Source: UBA2210 sp036825195
GTDB taxonomy: Bacteria > Desulfobacterota > Syntrophia > Syntrophales > UBA2210
DNA: 64,000 nucleotides
Direction of reading: 5' to 3'
Assembly: GCA_036825195.1 (NCBI GenBank)
Contig: DAISYQ010000008.1
Coordinates: 18,651 to 82,650 of the forward strand
Part shown: one piece after another, positions 28,876-37,533 of the stretch
Layout of the letters: the number at the start of each line of letters is the position of its first letter
How positions within the stretch are numbered: position 1 is the stretch's first letter
The notes under the pieces: generated by a model
Databases searched by the model: none
What the model saw: only the letters and a program-made list of their open reading frames with translations
What the model was told of the DNA's origin: nothing
Made by a program: the position numbers and the translations under genes

Positions 28876-29682
28876 ATGAAAATTGTACGATTCCGCTCTC
28901 GAAGCGGTGAAGAGTTATATGGTGCCTATAACCCCAATATGCCGCATGAGGCACGGGTAATTGAAGGCGATCTTTTCGGGGATATGGAAATTACACAAAG
29001 AAGGGAAGATATAGGGGTATTGCTACCACCCATATCTCCTCCGAATATAATCGCCCTTGGTCTGAATTATGGGGAACATGCCAAAGAGACAGGTATCAAA
29101 AACCCTGATATTCCGGTAATGTTCATCAAGGCAACAAACAGTCTCATTGGTCATGGGGCAACAATTATCCTCCCTGCTGCGGGACCCGACGAAGTCGATT
29201 ATGAAGCGGAACTGGCTGTAATAATTGGTAAGGAAGCAAAGAATGTTTCACCGGATGCGGCGAAGAAATATATACTGGGATATACCTGTGCCAACGATGT
29301 AAGTGCCCGTGACTGGCAAATTCATAAACAGAAGAAACAGTGGGCGAGAGGAAAGAGCTTCGACACCTTTTGTCCACTGGGGCCATTTTTAGTGACGAAA
29401 GATGAAATAGAAAATCCGGATTGTCTGAAAATACGATCGATACTCAATGGAAAGGTGATGCAGGACTCTAATACTTCGGACATGATCTTTGATGTACCTG
29501 CAATCATCAGTAATCTCAGTTCTTCTATAACACTGTTACCGGGAACGGTAATACTGACGGGGACACCGGAAGGTGTCGGTTTTACAAGACAGCCACCTGT
29601 ATTCCTCAAAAAAGGAGATGTTATTACAGTTTCGATTGAAGGTATCGGTGAACTTTCCAATCCCGTCACGAGAGAACAATGA
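28876..29682 (+). CDS. Fumarylacetoacetate hydrolase family protein
   Basis: 268 residues, start preceded by GGAGGA. The FAH fold signature is clear: VDYEAELAVIIGKEAKNVS with the metal-binding Glu-x-Glu, YTCANDVSARDWQ, the lysine in ARGKSFDTFCPLGPFLV, and TGTPEGVGF. Members hydrolyse or decarboxylate 2-oxo acids with a Mg/Mn ion (acylpyruvases, oxaloacetate decarboxylases, 2-hydroxyhepta-dienedioate isomerases); the substrate is not given by motifs. It lies between hldD and degQ, 26 and 48 nt away, so it may be co-transcribed. Confidence 0.88.
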   Translation: MKIVRFRSRSGEELYGAYNPNMPHEARVIEGDLFGDMEITQRREDIGVLLPPISPPNIIALGLNYGEHAKETGIKNPDIPVMFIKATNSLIGHGATIILPAAGPDEVDYEAELAVIIGKEAKNVSPDAAKKYILGYTCANDVSARDWQIHKQKKQWARGKSFDTFCPLGPFLVTKDEIENPDCLKIRSILNGKVMQDSNTSDMIFDVPAIISNLSSSITLLPGTVILTGTPEGVGFTRQPPVFLKKGDVITVSIEGIGELSNPVTREQ

Positions 29683-29730
29683 TCAGCTATTTAGGGATTA
29701 TTTAATTTCATATTATTGGGGAGAAATTAC

Positions 29731-31194
29731 ATGAATTCTCAGAACACAAAACAACAAAAAAGATTTCTGACGATTTTAATGTCACTGCTTGTGACGATTA
29801 TCATCGTTTCATCAATGACTTTAGAGATTTCTGCATATGACGCCATGGCGGTATCTAAGGCCGAGATCATGAACAGTTCGCTTCCTTCTCTGGCGGATCT
29901 GGCTGAAAAGCTCAAACCAGCAGTTGTCAATATCAGCACAACGAAGACAATAGCTACCGGCGGATACCGATCTCCCTTCAGCGATCCCCGATTTGAAAGA
30001 TTTTTCGGGGGGGATGAATTTTTTAAGCGGTTTTTTGGCGATGAACCTGAGAGAGAATTGAAACAGACGAGTCTTGGATCGGGTTTTATCATCAGCGAAG
30101 ACGGATATATCTTTACCAATAATCATGTGATTGAAAAAGCAGATAAGATAGTGGTCAAACTCTCGAATGGCAAAGAATACGATGCAAAAGTTCAAGGGAA
30201 AGACAAAAATACGGACATAGCCCTCCTGAAAATAGAACCTGACAATGGATTACCGGTAGTCACAATGGGTGATTCGTCTAAATTGCGGGTTGGCGACTGG
30301 GTTATCGCCATAGGAAATCCCTTCGGCCTCTCCCAGACAGTCACGGCCGGCATTGTCAGTGCAAAGGGGAGGGTCATAGGCGCCGGCCCCTATGATGATT
30401 TTATTCAAACGGACGCTTCCATCAATCCAGGAAATAGCGGAGGTCCGCTCTTTGATATGAACGGAGAAGTCGTTGGAATTAATACGGCAATCGTTGCGCA
30501 GGGCCAGGGGATCGGATTTGCTATACCGATCGATATGGCGAAGGATATTCTCAACACGTTGAGGACGAAGGGAAAAGTTACCCGCGGATGGCTGGGCGTT
30601 TCCGTTCAGAGTATCACGGAAGATATTGCTAAAAATCTGAATCTGGAATCGGCAGAAGGAGCACTCGTCTCTGACGTATTTAAAGGGGACCCGGCCGAAA
30701 AAGCAGGGATAAAGGCCGGAGATGTTATTATCGAGATTGATGGAAGGTTTGTGAAAGATACACATGAACTTGTAAAGATCATAGGAAGTATTTCTGTAGG
30801 CAAAGATGTCAATATCAAGATATTGAGGGACGGCAAGAATAAAACCTTTACCGTTACCGTAACGGAACGCCCCGAGGAAAAGGATCTTGCGGAGAAGGAA
30901 CCCGATAAGAGCGGCCAGTATTTTGGAATGACCGTGCAGGAGATAACACCGGACATTGCTGAACACCTTGGACTTCCTGATGAAACAGGTGTTATTATAT
31001 CGCAGGTTGAAAGCGGCGGTCCCGCAGATGAGGCAGGCATACAAGCGGGAGATATCATACGGCAGGTAAATAGAACAAGGATATCATCATTAGAGGAATA
31101 CCGAAGTGTCATGGAACGAGCAGTCTCAGGGGAAAGTGTACTGGTACTAATACAAAGAGGGAAATCGAAATTTTTTGCTGTGATTAGGAAGTAG
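29731..31194 (+). CDS. DegP/DegQ-type periplasmic serine protease (HtrA)
   Basis: 487 residues from ATG 29731 (GGGGAG upstream; a TTG at 29716 is less likely). An N-terminal hydrophobic segment (FLTILMSLLVTIIIVSSM) exports it. The trypsin-fold triad is His132 (TNNHVIE), Asp162 (KNTDIALLK) and Ser236 (NPGNSGGPLF). Two PDZ domains follow at about 285-375 and 400-485. It degrades or refolds damaged periplasmic proteins. Downstream is a strong terminator. Confidence 0.94.
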   Translation: MNSQNTKQQKRFLTILMSLLVTIIIVSSMTLEISAYDAMAVSKAEIMNSSLPSLADLAEKLKPAVVNISTTKTIATGGYRSPFSDPRFERFFGGDEFFKRFFGDEPERELKQTSLGSGFIISEDGYIFTNNHVIEKADKIVVKLSNGKEYDAKVQGKDKNTDIALLKIEPDNGLPVVTMGDSSKLRVGDWVIAIGNPFGLSQTVTAGIVSAKGRVIGAGPYDDFIQTDASINPGNSGGPLFDMNGEVVGINTAIVAQGQGIGFAIPIDMAKDILNTLRTKGKVTRGWLGVSVQSITEDIAKNLNLESAEGALVSDVFKGDPAEKAGIKAGDVIIEIDGRFVKDTHELVKIIGSISVGKDVNIKILRDGKNKTFTVTVTERPEEKDLAEKEPDKSGQYFGMTVQEITPDIAEHLGLPDETGVIISQVESGGPADEAGIQAGDIIRQVNRTRISSLEEYRSVMERAVSGESVLVLIQRGKSKFFAVIRK

Positions 31195-31211
31195 TATATA
31201 AGTATATAAAA

Positions 31212-31266
31212 GAAGGTCTGTCAGCAATTTTATTTCAAAATTGATCACTGACAGACCTTCCTTTTT
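31212..31266 (+). terminator. Strong intrinsic terminator after the HtrA protease
   Basis: GAAGGTCTGTCAG (31212-31224) pairs perfectly with CTGACAGACCTTC (31248-31260). CAATTTT and AAAATTG in the loop can extend the stem, and TTTTT follows at 31262-31266. Confidence 0.9.
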
Positions 31267-31357
31267 GAGATAGCGTATATATTCCTTACAGTCAAATGTC
31301 GTATTCGGCACACGATATATCCGATAAGAAATAATGGTTTTCTACGAAGAATAGCGA

Positions 31358-32038
31358 ATGAAGCAATTACATGAAACGCTGTGCGAAATATATACAAAAC
31401 TTGATGCACATTTCGGCGATCTCAAATGGTGGCCGGGAGAAACACAATTTGAGATCGCCGTTGGGGCAATCCTGACACAGAACACAAACTGGAAAAATGT
31501 AGAGATTGCCATAAATGCATTAATGAAAGCAGACCTTCTCGAACCGGAAAAACTGTACCGCGCAGGAGAAAAAGCGGTGGCAGGTCTTATTAGATCATCT
31601 GGATATTACAATATCAAAGCAAAAAGACTCAAATCGTTTCTTGATTTTCTCTATGGTGAGTATGATGGCGATCTAGAGGAAATGTTTGATGAGAACCTGG
31701 GAATTCTCCGGAGAAAGTTGTTGGGCGTGAAAGGGATCGGAGAAGAAACAGCGGACAGCATCCTCCTATATGCAGGCGGTAAGCCGATCTTTGTCGTCGA
31801 TGCCTATACGCGAAGAATATTAGAACGACATTCTATTATTAAAAGTGGGAAAAAATATAAAGAAATACAGTCTCTATTTATGGAAAATCTTCCCCATGAT
31901 ACGCGGCTATTTAATCAGTACCATGCCCTGTTCGTAAACACGGGGAAACATTTCTGCAGGAAAAAGCCACTGTGCAGTAGTTGTCCGCTTGAGAATGCAA
32001 TAGCCCTGAATATAAATAACAATATAGATAATTCATAA
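31358..32038 (+). CDS. HhH-GPD DNA glycosylase, MagIII-like (monofunctional)
   Basis: 226 residues. The HhH-GPD fold shows LLGVKGIGEETADSILLYA followed by IFVVDAYTRRI with the catalytic Asp. Endonuclease III has a Lys in the hairpin segment (GxGRKTA); here it is Glu (GIGEETA), so AP-lyase activity is unlikely and the enzyme should be a monofunctional glycosylase. This pattern matches the H. pylori 3-methyladenine glycosylase MagIII. The C-terminal iron-sulfur motif is incomplete: C-x5-C-x2-C is present (FCRKKPLCSSC) but the fourth Cys is missing. Substrate assignment to alkylated bases is an inference. Confidence 0.8.
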   Translation: MKQLHETLCEIYTKLDAHFGDLKWWPGETQFEIAVGAILTQNTNWKNVEIAINALMKADLLEPEKLYRAGEKAVAGLIRSSGYYNIKAKRLKSFLDFLYGEYDGDLEEMFDENLGILRRKLLGVKGIGEETADSILLYAGGKPIFVVDAYTRRILERHSIIKSGKKYKEIQSLFMENLPHDTRLFNQYHALFVNTGKHFCRKKPLCSSCPLENAIALNINNNIDNS

Positions 32039-32074
32039 AATTCGATCGTAAAAACAAAATATTAAAGTGCTGAA

Positions 32075-33133
32075 ATGACGTTATACGATTATACAGGGGT
32101 TATACATTTTCATTCATCTTTTTCTTTCGATGGAAGAACAGCCATAGAAGATATCATTAAAGCGGCACGAGAAAACGGGATCGATTTTCTGATGATCACT
32201 GACCATTCCACCCTAGGAGCACGGAAAGAGAGGATGGAGGGATGGAATGACGACGTTCTCCTGATTGTCGGACAGGAAATATCACCGAGATTTAATCACT
32301 ATATTGCGTTCGGTATTAACGAAGAATTGATTATAAGAGAAAGTGATGGGGCAATTAAGCCGCAGGACTGGATTGATAGAGTAACAATGCTGGGGGGAAT
32401 CGGATTTATAGCCCATCCGGATCATGAAGGGACGGAATTGTTTCACGTGAAACAGTACCCATGGATCGATTGGTCGGTTACTGGTTATACGGGGATGGGT
32501 GTATGGGATTTTATGACCGATTGGCAGTCCACCCTGCAGAGTATCCCGCACGCTCTGATGAGTTATCTCTTGCCTGCATATGTTTTAAAAGGTCCCCGAA
32601 ATATAACATTGCAGCGATGGGATCATCTGGGGAAGAAGGACAAGGTCGTGGGTATTGGTGAACTGGATAATCACGAGACTCTCCATACGATACGGGGATT
32701 AACCATCCGAGTTTTCCCCTTTAAACGGGCATTTCGGTTCGTTCGTACCCATCTGTTGCTCGATACCCCCCTGAGTGGTACGGCGGAAGAAGATATACAA
32801 TCCCTTTTGAAAGCCCTCGAAAGGGGACGGGCATATGTAACCATGGAATATTTTCATGATGCGAAGGGTTTTTCCTTTTCTCTCTCTGACGAGACGAGAG
32901 AGGTTACCATGGGCGACGAACTTCTCCTGGAAGGAGAAGCCATGGCGGAGGTTCATCTTCCTGAAAAGGGAAAAATTCGTATCGTACAAGATGGTAACAC
33001 AGTGGCGGAAGCGGTTTGTAAGAAGATGATATACCGCATAGCTCACGAAGGTGTATACCGGGCCGAGGCGTATCTGAAGGTTTGGGGGCGATATCGGCCA
33101 TGGATATTTTCAAATCCAATCTATGTTCGATGA
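32075..33133 (+). CDS. PHP-domain metal-dependent hydrolase
   Basis: 352 residues. The PHP fold opens with the metal-binding VIHFHSSFSFDG (His-x-His), then DFLMITDHSTLGARK, VGQEIS and GFIAHPDH; later GELDNHETL holds further metal ligands. The C-terminal part of about 110 residues is beta-rich. PHP proteins are phosphoesterases or nucleases, and relatives of this class are often annotated as CehA/McbA-like. The gene carries a perfect parS site at 32439, encoding LFHVKQ. It ends 5 nt from the convergent yjbQ-like gene with no room for a terminator. Confidence 0.82.
   Translation: MTLYDYTGVIHFHSSFSFDGRTAIEDIIKAARENGIDFLMITDHSTLGARKERMEGWNDDVLLIVGQEISPRFNHYIAFGINEELIIRESDGAIKPQDWIDRVTMLGGIGFIAHPDHEGTELFHVKQYPWIDWSVTGYTGMGVWDFMTDWQSTLQSIPHALMSYLLPAYVLKGPRNITLQRWDHLGKKDKVVGIGELDNHETLHTIRGLTIRVFPFKRAFRFVRTHLLLDTPLSGTAEEDIQSLLKALERGRAYVTMEYFHDAKGFSFSLSDETREVTMGDELLLEGEAMAEVHLPEKGKIRIVQDGNTVAEAVCKKMIYRIAHEGVYRAEAYLKVWGRYRPWIFSNPIYVR
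32439..32454. other. parS centromere-like site (perfect 16-bp match)
   Basis: TGTTTCACGTGAAACA is identical to the conserved bacterial parS palindrome. It lies inside the PHP-domain coding sequence without disturbing the frame, 7.2 kb from parB. A 16-bp perfect match is very unlikely by chance in 64 kb. It should be the ParB loading site that marks the origin region. I saw only half-matches elsewhere in the window. Confidence 0.92.
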
Positions 33134-33138
33134 ACCGT

Positions 33139-33537
33139 CTATATCAACGTGATGATAACCTTTCGTGATTGTCTGGGTCCGTCAAATTCACAGAAAAAGA
33201 TATTTTGCCATGTGCTGAGGAGAAGTTGACCGTTCTCTATAGGAATAACTTCTGACGGTCCTATGATTCCAGCCTTGATATGGGCATCGCCATTTCCGTC
33301 GATCCTGTCATGTAGCCACTGACCCTTCGGGACTATCGAACGAAGACAGGTCATCACATCGGTTTGAATGTTCGGATCCCAGTTTTCCTGTATCATGATT
33401 GCAGCCGTGGCCCCAAGGGCGTACAGGGCGCACAGTTCGTGGTCTTTGCCATATGTGGATACGACTTCCCGGACCTGTTTGGTGATATCCACAATCTCTT
33501 CCCGAGAGCTTGTTCCGAATGTGATGGATGTTTTCAT
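33139..33537 (-). CDS. YjbQ-family protein (secondary thiamine-phosphate synthase-like)
   Basis: 132 residues, the normal YjbQ/UPF0047 length. Features are EEIVDITKQVREVV at the start, the HTTAAIMIQE-like segment GATAAIMIQEN, and the C-terminal LLLSTWQNIFFCEFDGPRQSRKV, which is the family hallmark. The usual histidine in HTTA is replaced by Gly-Ala here. A low thiamine-phosphate synthase activity has been reported for the family; the true role is unknown. Convergent with the PHP gene. Confidence 0.85.
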   Translation of the reverse strand: MKTSITFGTSSREEIVDITKQVREVVSTYGKDHELCALYALGATAAIMIQENWDPNIQTDVMTCLRSIVPKGQWLHDRIDGNGDAHIKAGIIGPSEVIPIENGQLLLSTWQNIFFCEFDGPRQSRKVIITLI

Positions 33538-33641
33538 ATTCTGCCTGTGCTGAAAATTCTACCGTAAGGTGAATGGTTTATCGCGTGTGTGTACGAAGGA
33601 TCAAAGGTTTTCGACGTATTCATTCAAATAGCGGTCGGAGT

Positions 33642-34106
33642 TCAATCCATGTCTTCCGTAGATATGAGTGTTCTTAGGATGTCCTCTTTGCCGATGATGC
33701 CGACCAATGTATCATTATCCACCACAGGTAATGTATGCACGTTGTGCTTGAGCATCAGGGAAGCAATCTCTTCCAGACTGGTTTCCGGGTCAACGGTTAT
33801 CGGATTTGAGGTCATAGCCTCAGCCACCGTGGTTGCAACCATTTTCTCCACTTCTTTTTCAATCTTTTTATAAGAAGTCAGAGGAATAAAGCCGTCGAGA
33901 AGGGTAAAGAACGAAGGCAGAGGGACTTTTTTTTGCTGTATAATCAGGTCATCCTGACAGATTATCCCCAACAAGCGACCCGCCGTATCAACTACAGGCA
34001 GACCGTTATAGTGGTGCTTGAACATCAGCTTTACGGCCTCGGTTATTTCCGTTTCAGGGAAAACGCTTACAACCTTTTTTGTCATAATAGTGCGTGCTTT
34101 CACCAT
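33642..34106 (-). CDS. Two-CBS-domain protein
   Basis: 154 residues, with AGGAGGAGGA directly upstream of the ATG. Two CBS motifs: residues about 1-60 (MVKARTIMTKKVVSVFPETE, GLPVVDTAGRLLGIICQDDL) and 90-150 (VAEAMTSNPITVDPETSLEE, TLPVVDNDTLVGIIGKEDIL). A stand-alone CBS pair usually binds adenine nucleotides and acts as an energy sensor on a partner. No partner is adjacent. Confidence 0.92.
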   Translation of the reverse strand: MVKARTIMTKKVVSVFPETEITEAVKLMFKHHYNGLPVVDTAGRLLGIICQDDLIIQQKKVPLPSFFTLLDGFIPLTSYKKIEKEVEKMVATTVAEAMTSNPITVDPETSLEEIASLMLKHNVHTLPVVDNDTLVGIIGKEDILRTLISTEDMD

Positions 34107-34413
34107 ATGATCCTCCTCCTCATAAATATACCTGCAATTCTACCGGTAACTGGGCGTGAAGTCTACCGTATATTTACACCGCATATGATCGTCGAACACA
34201 AATGGAAAGGCGTTTCAATATATTATAACCATTCTGATTGTTTATAGCGTAGTACCTTTACCAAGCGCCCGGAGAGTTTGTTCCGATCTTGTGATTTTTT
34301 CTATTGTTAACCCCGGTATCATCACTTTATGGTAGCTTCATTGCTATATTATTAATATATCATGACAGATATGGCCTCTTCCGATCTTTTCGTTTCATGA
34401 ACCTTGACATCAC

Positions 34414-34473
34414 TATAAGTATTTACCTGATATATGCCTTGTAATTATTTTATATTGTTATTTCGAGATTAAT
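34414..34473 (+). promoter_or_regulatory. 60-bp shared upstream element, copy A
   Basis: First of four ungapped copies (also 41967, 55030, 60304). Copy A and copy B are identical at 48 of 60 positions, starting with the 15-base block TATAAGTATTTACCT. It lies 96 nt before the CoA-transferase start. TTGACA at 34404-34409 just upstream could be a -35 box. The rest of the gap 34107-34569 holds nothing else I can support. Confidence 0.7.
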
Positions 34474-34569
34474 ATTTCAGATTCCTTCTTTATAAGAGTA
34501 GTCAGCTGTTGTATAAACCTTTCAAAGTGGTCTTTTGATCGGCCATCGAAGAGGAAAAGGAGAAGTCAT

Positions 34570-35763
34570 ATGAATAAAGCACTCGAAGGTATTAAGGTAT
34601 TGGATTTGAGCAGATTTTTTACGGGACCTACCTGTACCATGATGATGGCGGAATTGGGCGCCGAGATCATCAAGGTTGAAATTCCCGATGGTGGCGATGC
34701 AATGAGGCACCTGTGGCCCCTCACAGAAGGTGGGGAAAGTTATGTCGGTGTAATCCTCAATCGTGGCAAGAAAAGCGTCACCTTAAATCTTAAGAATGAA
34801 GAGGGAAGAGAAATACTCAAAAAACTGGTGAAAGAAGTTGACGTCCTTATAGAAAATTTTGCCACCGGCGTTATGGACCGGCTTGGATTGAGTTATGAAG
34901 ATTTACAAAAAATTAACCCCTCCCTCATTTATACTTCAATCACAGGATTCGGACATACGGGTCCTGACTCAAAACGCGTGGCCTACGACATGCTGGCACA
35001 GGCCAGAGGCGGTATCATGAGTGTTACGGGGTTCAAAGATGGCCCCCCGATTAAGCCGGGACCGGCGGTCGCCGATTATCTGGGAGGAGTTCACGCTCTC
35101 ATTGCTATTCTGGCCGCACTGAGATACAGAGATGCAACGGGAAAAGGACAGGCCATAGATCTCTCACTGCTGGAAGCGATATGGATGCTCACGTCCATGG
35201 AGCATTGCGGATACTATTTCCTGTATGGAAAGGCTTACGAGCGACGGGGTAATGAAGCGTTGGCAAACGCACCCTCCGGATGTTACCCGACCAATGATGG
35301 CTGGGTCGTAATGAACATCCCCACCGATGCCGAATGGGCTCGATTGTGTCAGGCAATGCATCGAGAAGATTTGATAACCGACCCCATGTATTCAACGATT
35401 TCACTGCGGGTCGAGAATCGCGATGAGGTTAATGAACGTGTTTCTGAATGGACCAGAGGGTTATCGATGAAAGAGGTGGAAGATGAGTTGATCAAGGCCA
35501 GGGTCGCGTGTTCTCAGGTTCCGACCTTTGATCAGGTACCGAATGATCCACAGCTTCTGAGCAGAGATATGGTTGTTGAGATCGAACAGAAACTTTCCGG
35601 TAAAATGAAGGTACCGGGTTCCGTATTTAAGATGTCGGAAACCCCGGGGAACGGATCGATGCCAGCCCCATTCGTGGGTGAACATAACCATGAAATATAT
35701 TCCAAGCTCTTGGGGTGCAGTGAAAAGGAAGTGGATGAACTGAAGGCGAAGGGAGTCATTTAA
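34570..35763 (+). CDS. CaiB/BaiF family CoA-transferase (class III)
   Basis: 397 residues, with AAAAGGAG upstream. The family pattern is complete: EGIKVLDLSRFFTGPTCTMM, DVLIENFATGVMDRLGLSYE, ITGFGHTGPDS. The catalytic aspartate falls at Asp169 in AVADYLGG, the same number as in formyl-CoA transferase. It moves CoA from a donor such as succinyl-CoA to a carboxylic acid. It leads the cluster with the MFS transporter and UbiD-LpdD-UbiX, so activating an aromatic or unsaturated acid before decarboxylation is plausible. That would parallel the CoA-transferase plus UbiD arrangement of anaerobic phthalate degradation, but the substrate is inferred. Confidence 0.93.
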   Translation: MNKALEGIKVLDLSRFFTGPTCTMMMAELGAEIIKVEIPDGGDAMRHLWPLTEGGESYVGVILNRGKKSVTLNLKNEEGREILKKLVKEVDVLIENFATGVMDRLGLSYEDLQKINPSLIYTSITGFGHTGPDSKRVAYDMLAQARGGIMSVTGFKDGPPIKPGPAVADYLGGVHALIAILAALRYRDATGKGQAIDLSLLEAIWMLTSMEHCGYYFLYGKAYERRGNEALANAPSGCYPTNDGWVVMNIPTDAEWARLCQAMHREDLITDPMYSTISLRVENRDEVNERVSEWTRGLSMKEVEDELIKARVACSQVPTFDQVPNDPQLLSRDMVVEIEQKLSGKMKVPGSVFKMSETPGNGSMPAPFVGEHNHEIYSKLLGCSEKEVDELKAKGVI

Positions 35764-35814
35764 TCCTTTTCAGTCAACAGGATATCACGATAAAAAATTT
35801 TTATCATATAAACC

Positions 35815-35848
35815 ATATAACCCCTCGTATATATACGAGGGGTTATAT
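35815..35848. repeat. 34-bp perfect palindrome after the CoA-transferase gene
   Basis: The sequence centred at 35831/35832 is self-complementary over 34 bp (arms include ATAACCCCTCG and CGAGGGGTTAT, with centre TATATA). As RNA it makes a stem with almost no loop. No T-run follows. It may act as a terminator in both directions or as a protein site, and it separates the CoA-transferase from the MFS gene. Confidence 0.6.
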
Positions 35849-36020
35849 CAATAGGTGCTCCGGATATAATTGTTGTGGTTTTTACAGAGAGGGAATTTCT
35901 ATCCGTGATTCTCAATATACAAAAATAAAGATTGTCTTAAGGAATACCGCTGCTTCTGCGCTATCGTAATGCATGTCTGCCGTGGTTATCGTAAGTATCG
36001 TTGTCTGATTCGGATGATGA

Positions 36021-37307
36021 ATGGCTGATCCATATTCTCTTGAAAACAGCTTAAGAAGTAACAATAACGACCAAGAGGCGCCATCGCCTAATGATCGAGG
36101 TGCACCCTATCTTTTTTACGGCTATATCATAGTAATGGCCTGCTTCTTTTTTCAGGTTATCGGCTGGGGGGTTTACAACAGCTTTGGTGTCTTTTTTAAA
36201 CCGATGATGGCCGCATTCGACTGGCAGCGGGCCACCATTTCCGGTGCGGTGTCACTCAGTTATTTCATTTATGGGCTTTCAGGTGTCTTTCTCGGCAGAC
36301 TTAATGATACCCTGGGTCCCCGGCGAATCATGACGGCTTGTGGGCTTATCATCAGTATCGGATATCTATTACTGTCTGGAGTTGATACCGTGTGGCAACT
36401 CTATCTGTTCTATGGGGTTTTTGTCGGTGTAGGGATCGGTGGAACGGACGTGGTGTTGTTATCAACAATTGCCCACTGGTTCCTTCGTATGCGGGGGCGC
36501 ATGAGCGGGGCTATAAAAGTTGGTACGGGAGTCGGCATGATGATATTCCCGTTGATCTGCCACTGGCTTATCGAATCATACACCTGGAAAACGGCCCTCT
36601 TCGTTCTAGGTATCGTACACCTGATTCTGTTTCTATCTCTGGCCCAGTTATTGGTTAAGGATCCAGAGTGCCGGGGGCTTTTCCCCGACAATGATAAGAA
36701 CGCCTCTTCTGTAATGGCAACGACTGCAGCGATAGGACTGACCTTGCGGCAGGCCCTGAGAAATGTGCAGACATGGATGGTATGCGGTTCGTATTTTATT
36801 GTGTATGCCTGTGCTATTACGGTCATTATACACATCGTACCCCATGCTATTGATCTGGGCATTACCAGTTCTAATGCAACACGCGTGTTGACCTTAATTG
36901 GTGCCACGAGTATAGCCGGTAGGATCATCATGGGCGTGGCATGTGATGTGGTTGGAAGCAAGCGTACCCTCGCAGCCTGTTTCACCTTGGTAATAGGGTC
37001 CTTCCTGCTTTTGTTGATTGCTGATAGATTTTGGTTGTTGCTTGTGTTTGCAGCTATTTACGGGTTCGCGCACGGTGGTTTTTTTGCTGTGCTTTCACCG
37101 ATTGTGGCAGAATTTTTCGGAATGTGTTCTCACGGGGCAATCCTTGGTCTCGTTATATGTATTGCAACTATCGGTGGAGCGATTGGACCGATGATGGCAG
37201 GGCATATTTTTGATGTTACCGGAAGTTATCTGATAGTATTTTTGGCTATGCCGATACTGTGTACCATAGGTTTGATGTGCACTTATTTATTGCGAACGCC
37301 GCATTGA
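36021..37307 (+). CDS. MFS transporter (monocarboxylate / oxalate-formate antiporter-like)
   Basis: 428 residues with 12 predicted membrane segments after a polar N-terminus of 28 residues. The opening FYGYIIVMACFFFQVIGWG, then FGVFFKPMMAAFDWQRATIS, and the loop GRLNDTLGPRRIM after helix 2 fit the OFA/monocarboxylate porter group of the major facilitator superfamily. The start has no good ribosome site. It lies between a CoA-transferase and a UbiD cassette and probably imports the acid they process. Confidence 0.85.
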   Translation: MADPYSLENSLRSNNNDQEAPSPNDRGAPYLFYGYIIVMACFFFQVIGWGVYNSFGVFFKPMMAAFDWQRATISGAVSLSYFIYGLSGVFLGRLNDTLGPRRIMTACGLIISIGYLLLSGVDTVWQLYLFYGVFVGVGIGGTDVVLLSTIAHWFLRMRGRMSGAIKVGTGVGMMIFPLICHWLIESYTWKTALFVLGIVHLILFLSLAQLLVKDPECRGLFPDNDKNASSVMATTAAIGLTLRQALRNVQTWMVCGSYFIVYACAITVIIHIVPHAIDLGITSSNATRVLTLIGATSIAGRIIMGVACDVVGSKRTLAACFTLVIGSFLLLLIADRFWLLLVFAAIYGFAHGGFFAVLSPIVAEFFGMCSHGAILGLVICIATIGGAIGPMMAGHIFDVTGSYLIVFLAMPILCTIGLMCTYLLRTPH

Positions 37308-37533
37308 AAAGGATCAAGAGATCGGTATCGTGCAGCAGTATAAAAAATCCAAGACCAGTGTACGGTATAGTAAGATCGATCCGATGCATGACCATTACAA
37401 GCATCGGAGTGCCGTACAGAATGAACGGTTAATATTTCATTGACACATACATGAGCTCTTTCTATACTCATCAGGTTATTATGAAAAATGGATTCATTCT
37501 TAATGAATAAAATACGATAAGGGCGAATATCTC

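Noticed and set aside
30250..31044. 264-codon minus-strand frame opposite the HtrA protease
   Set aside because: No ribosome site and no recognisable motif; the plus strand encodes a complete protease with triad and PDZ domains.
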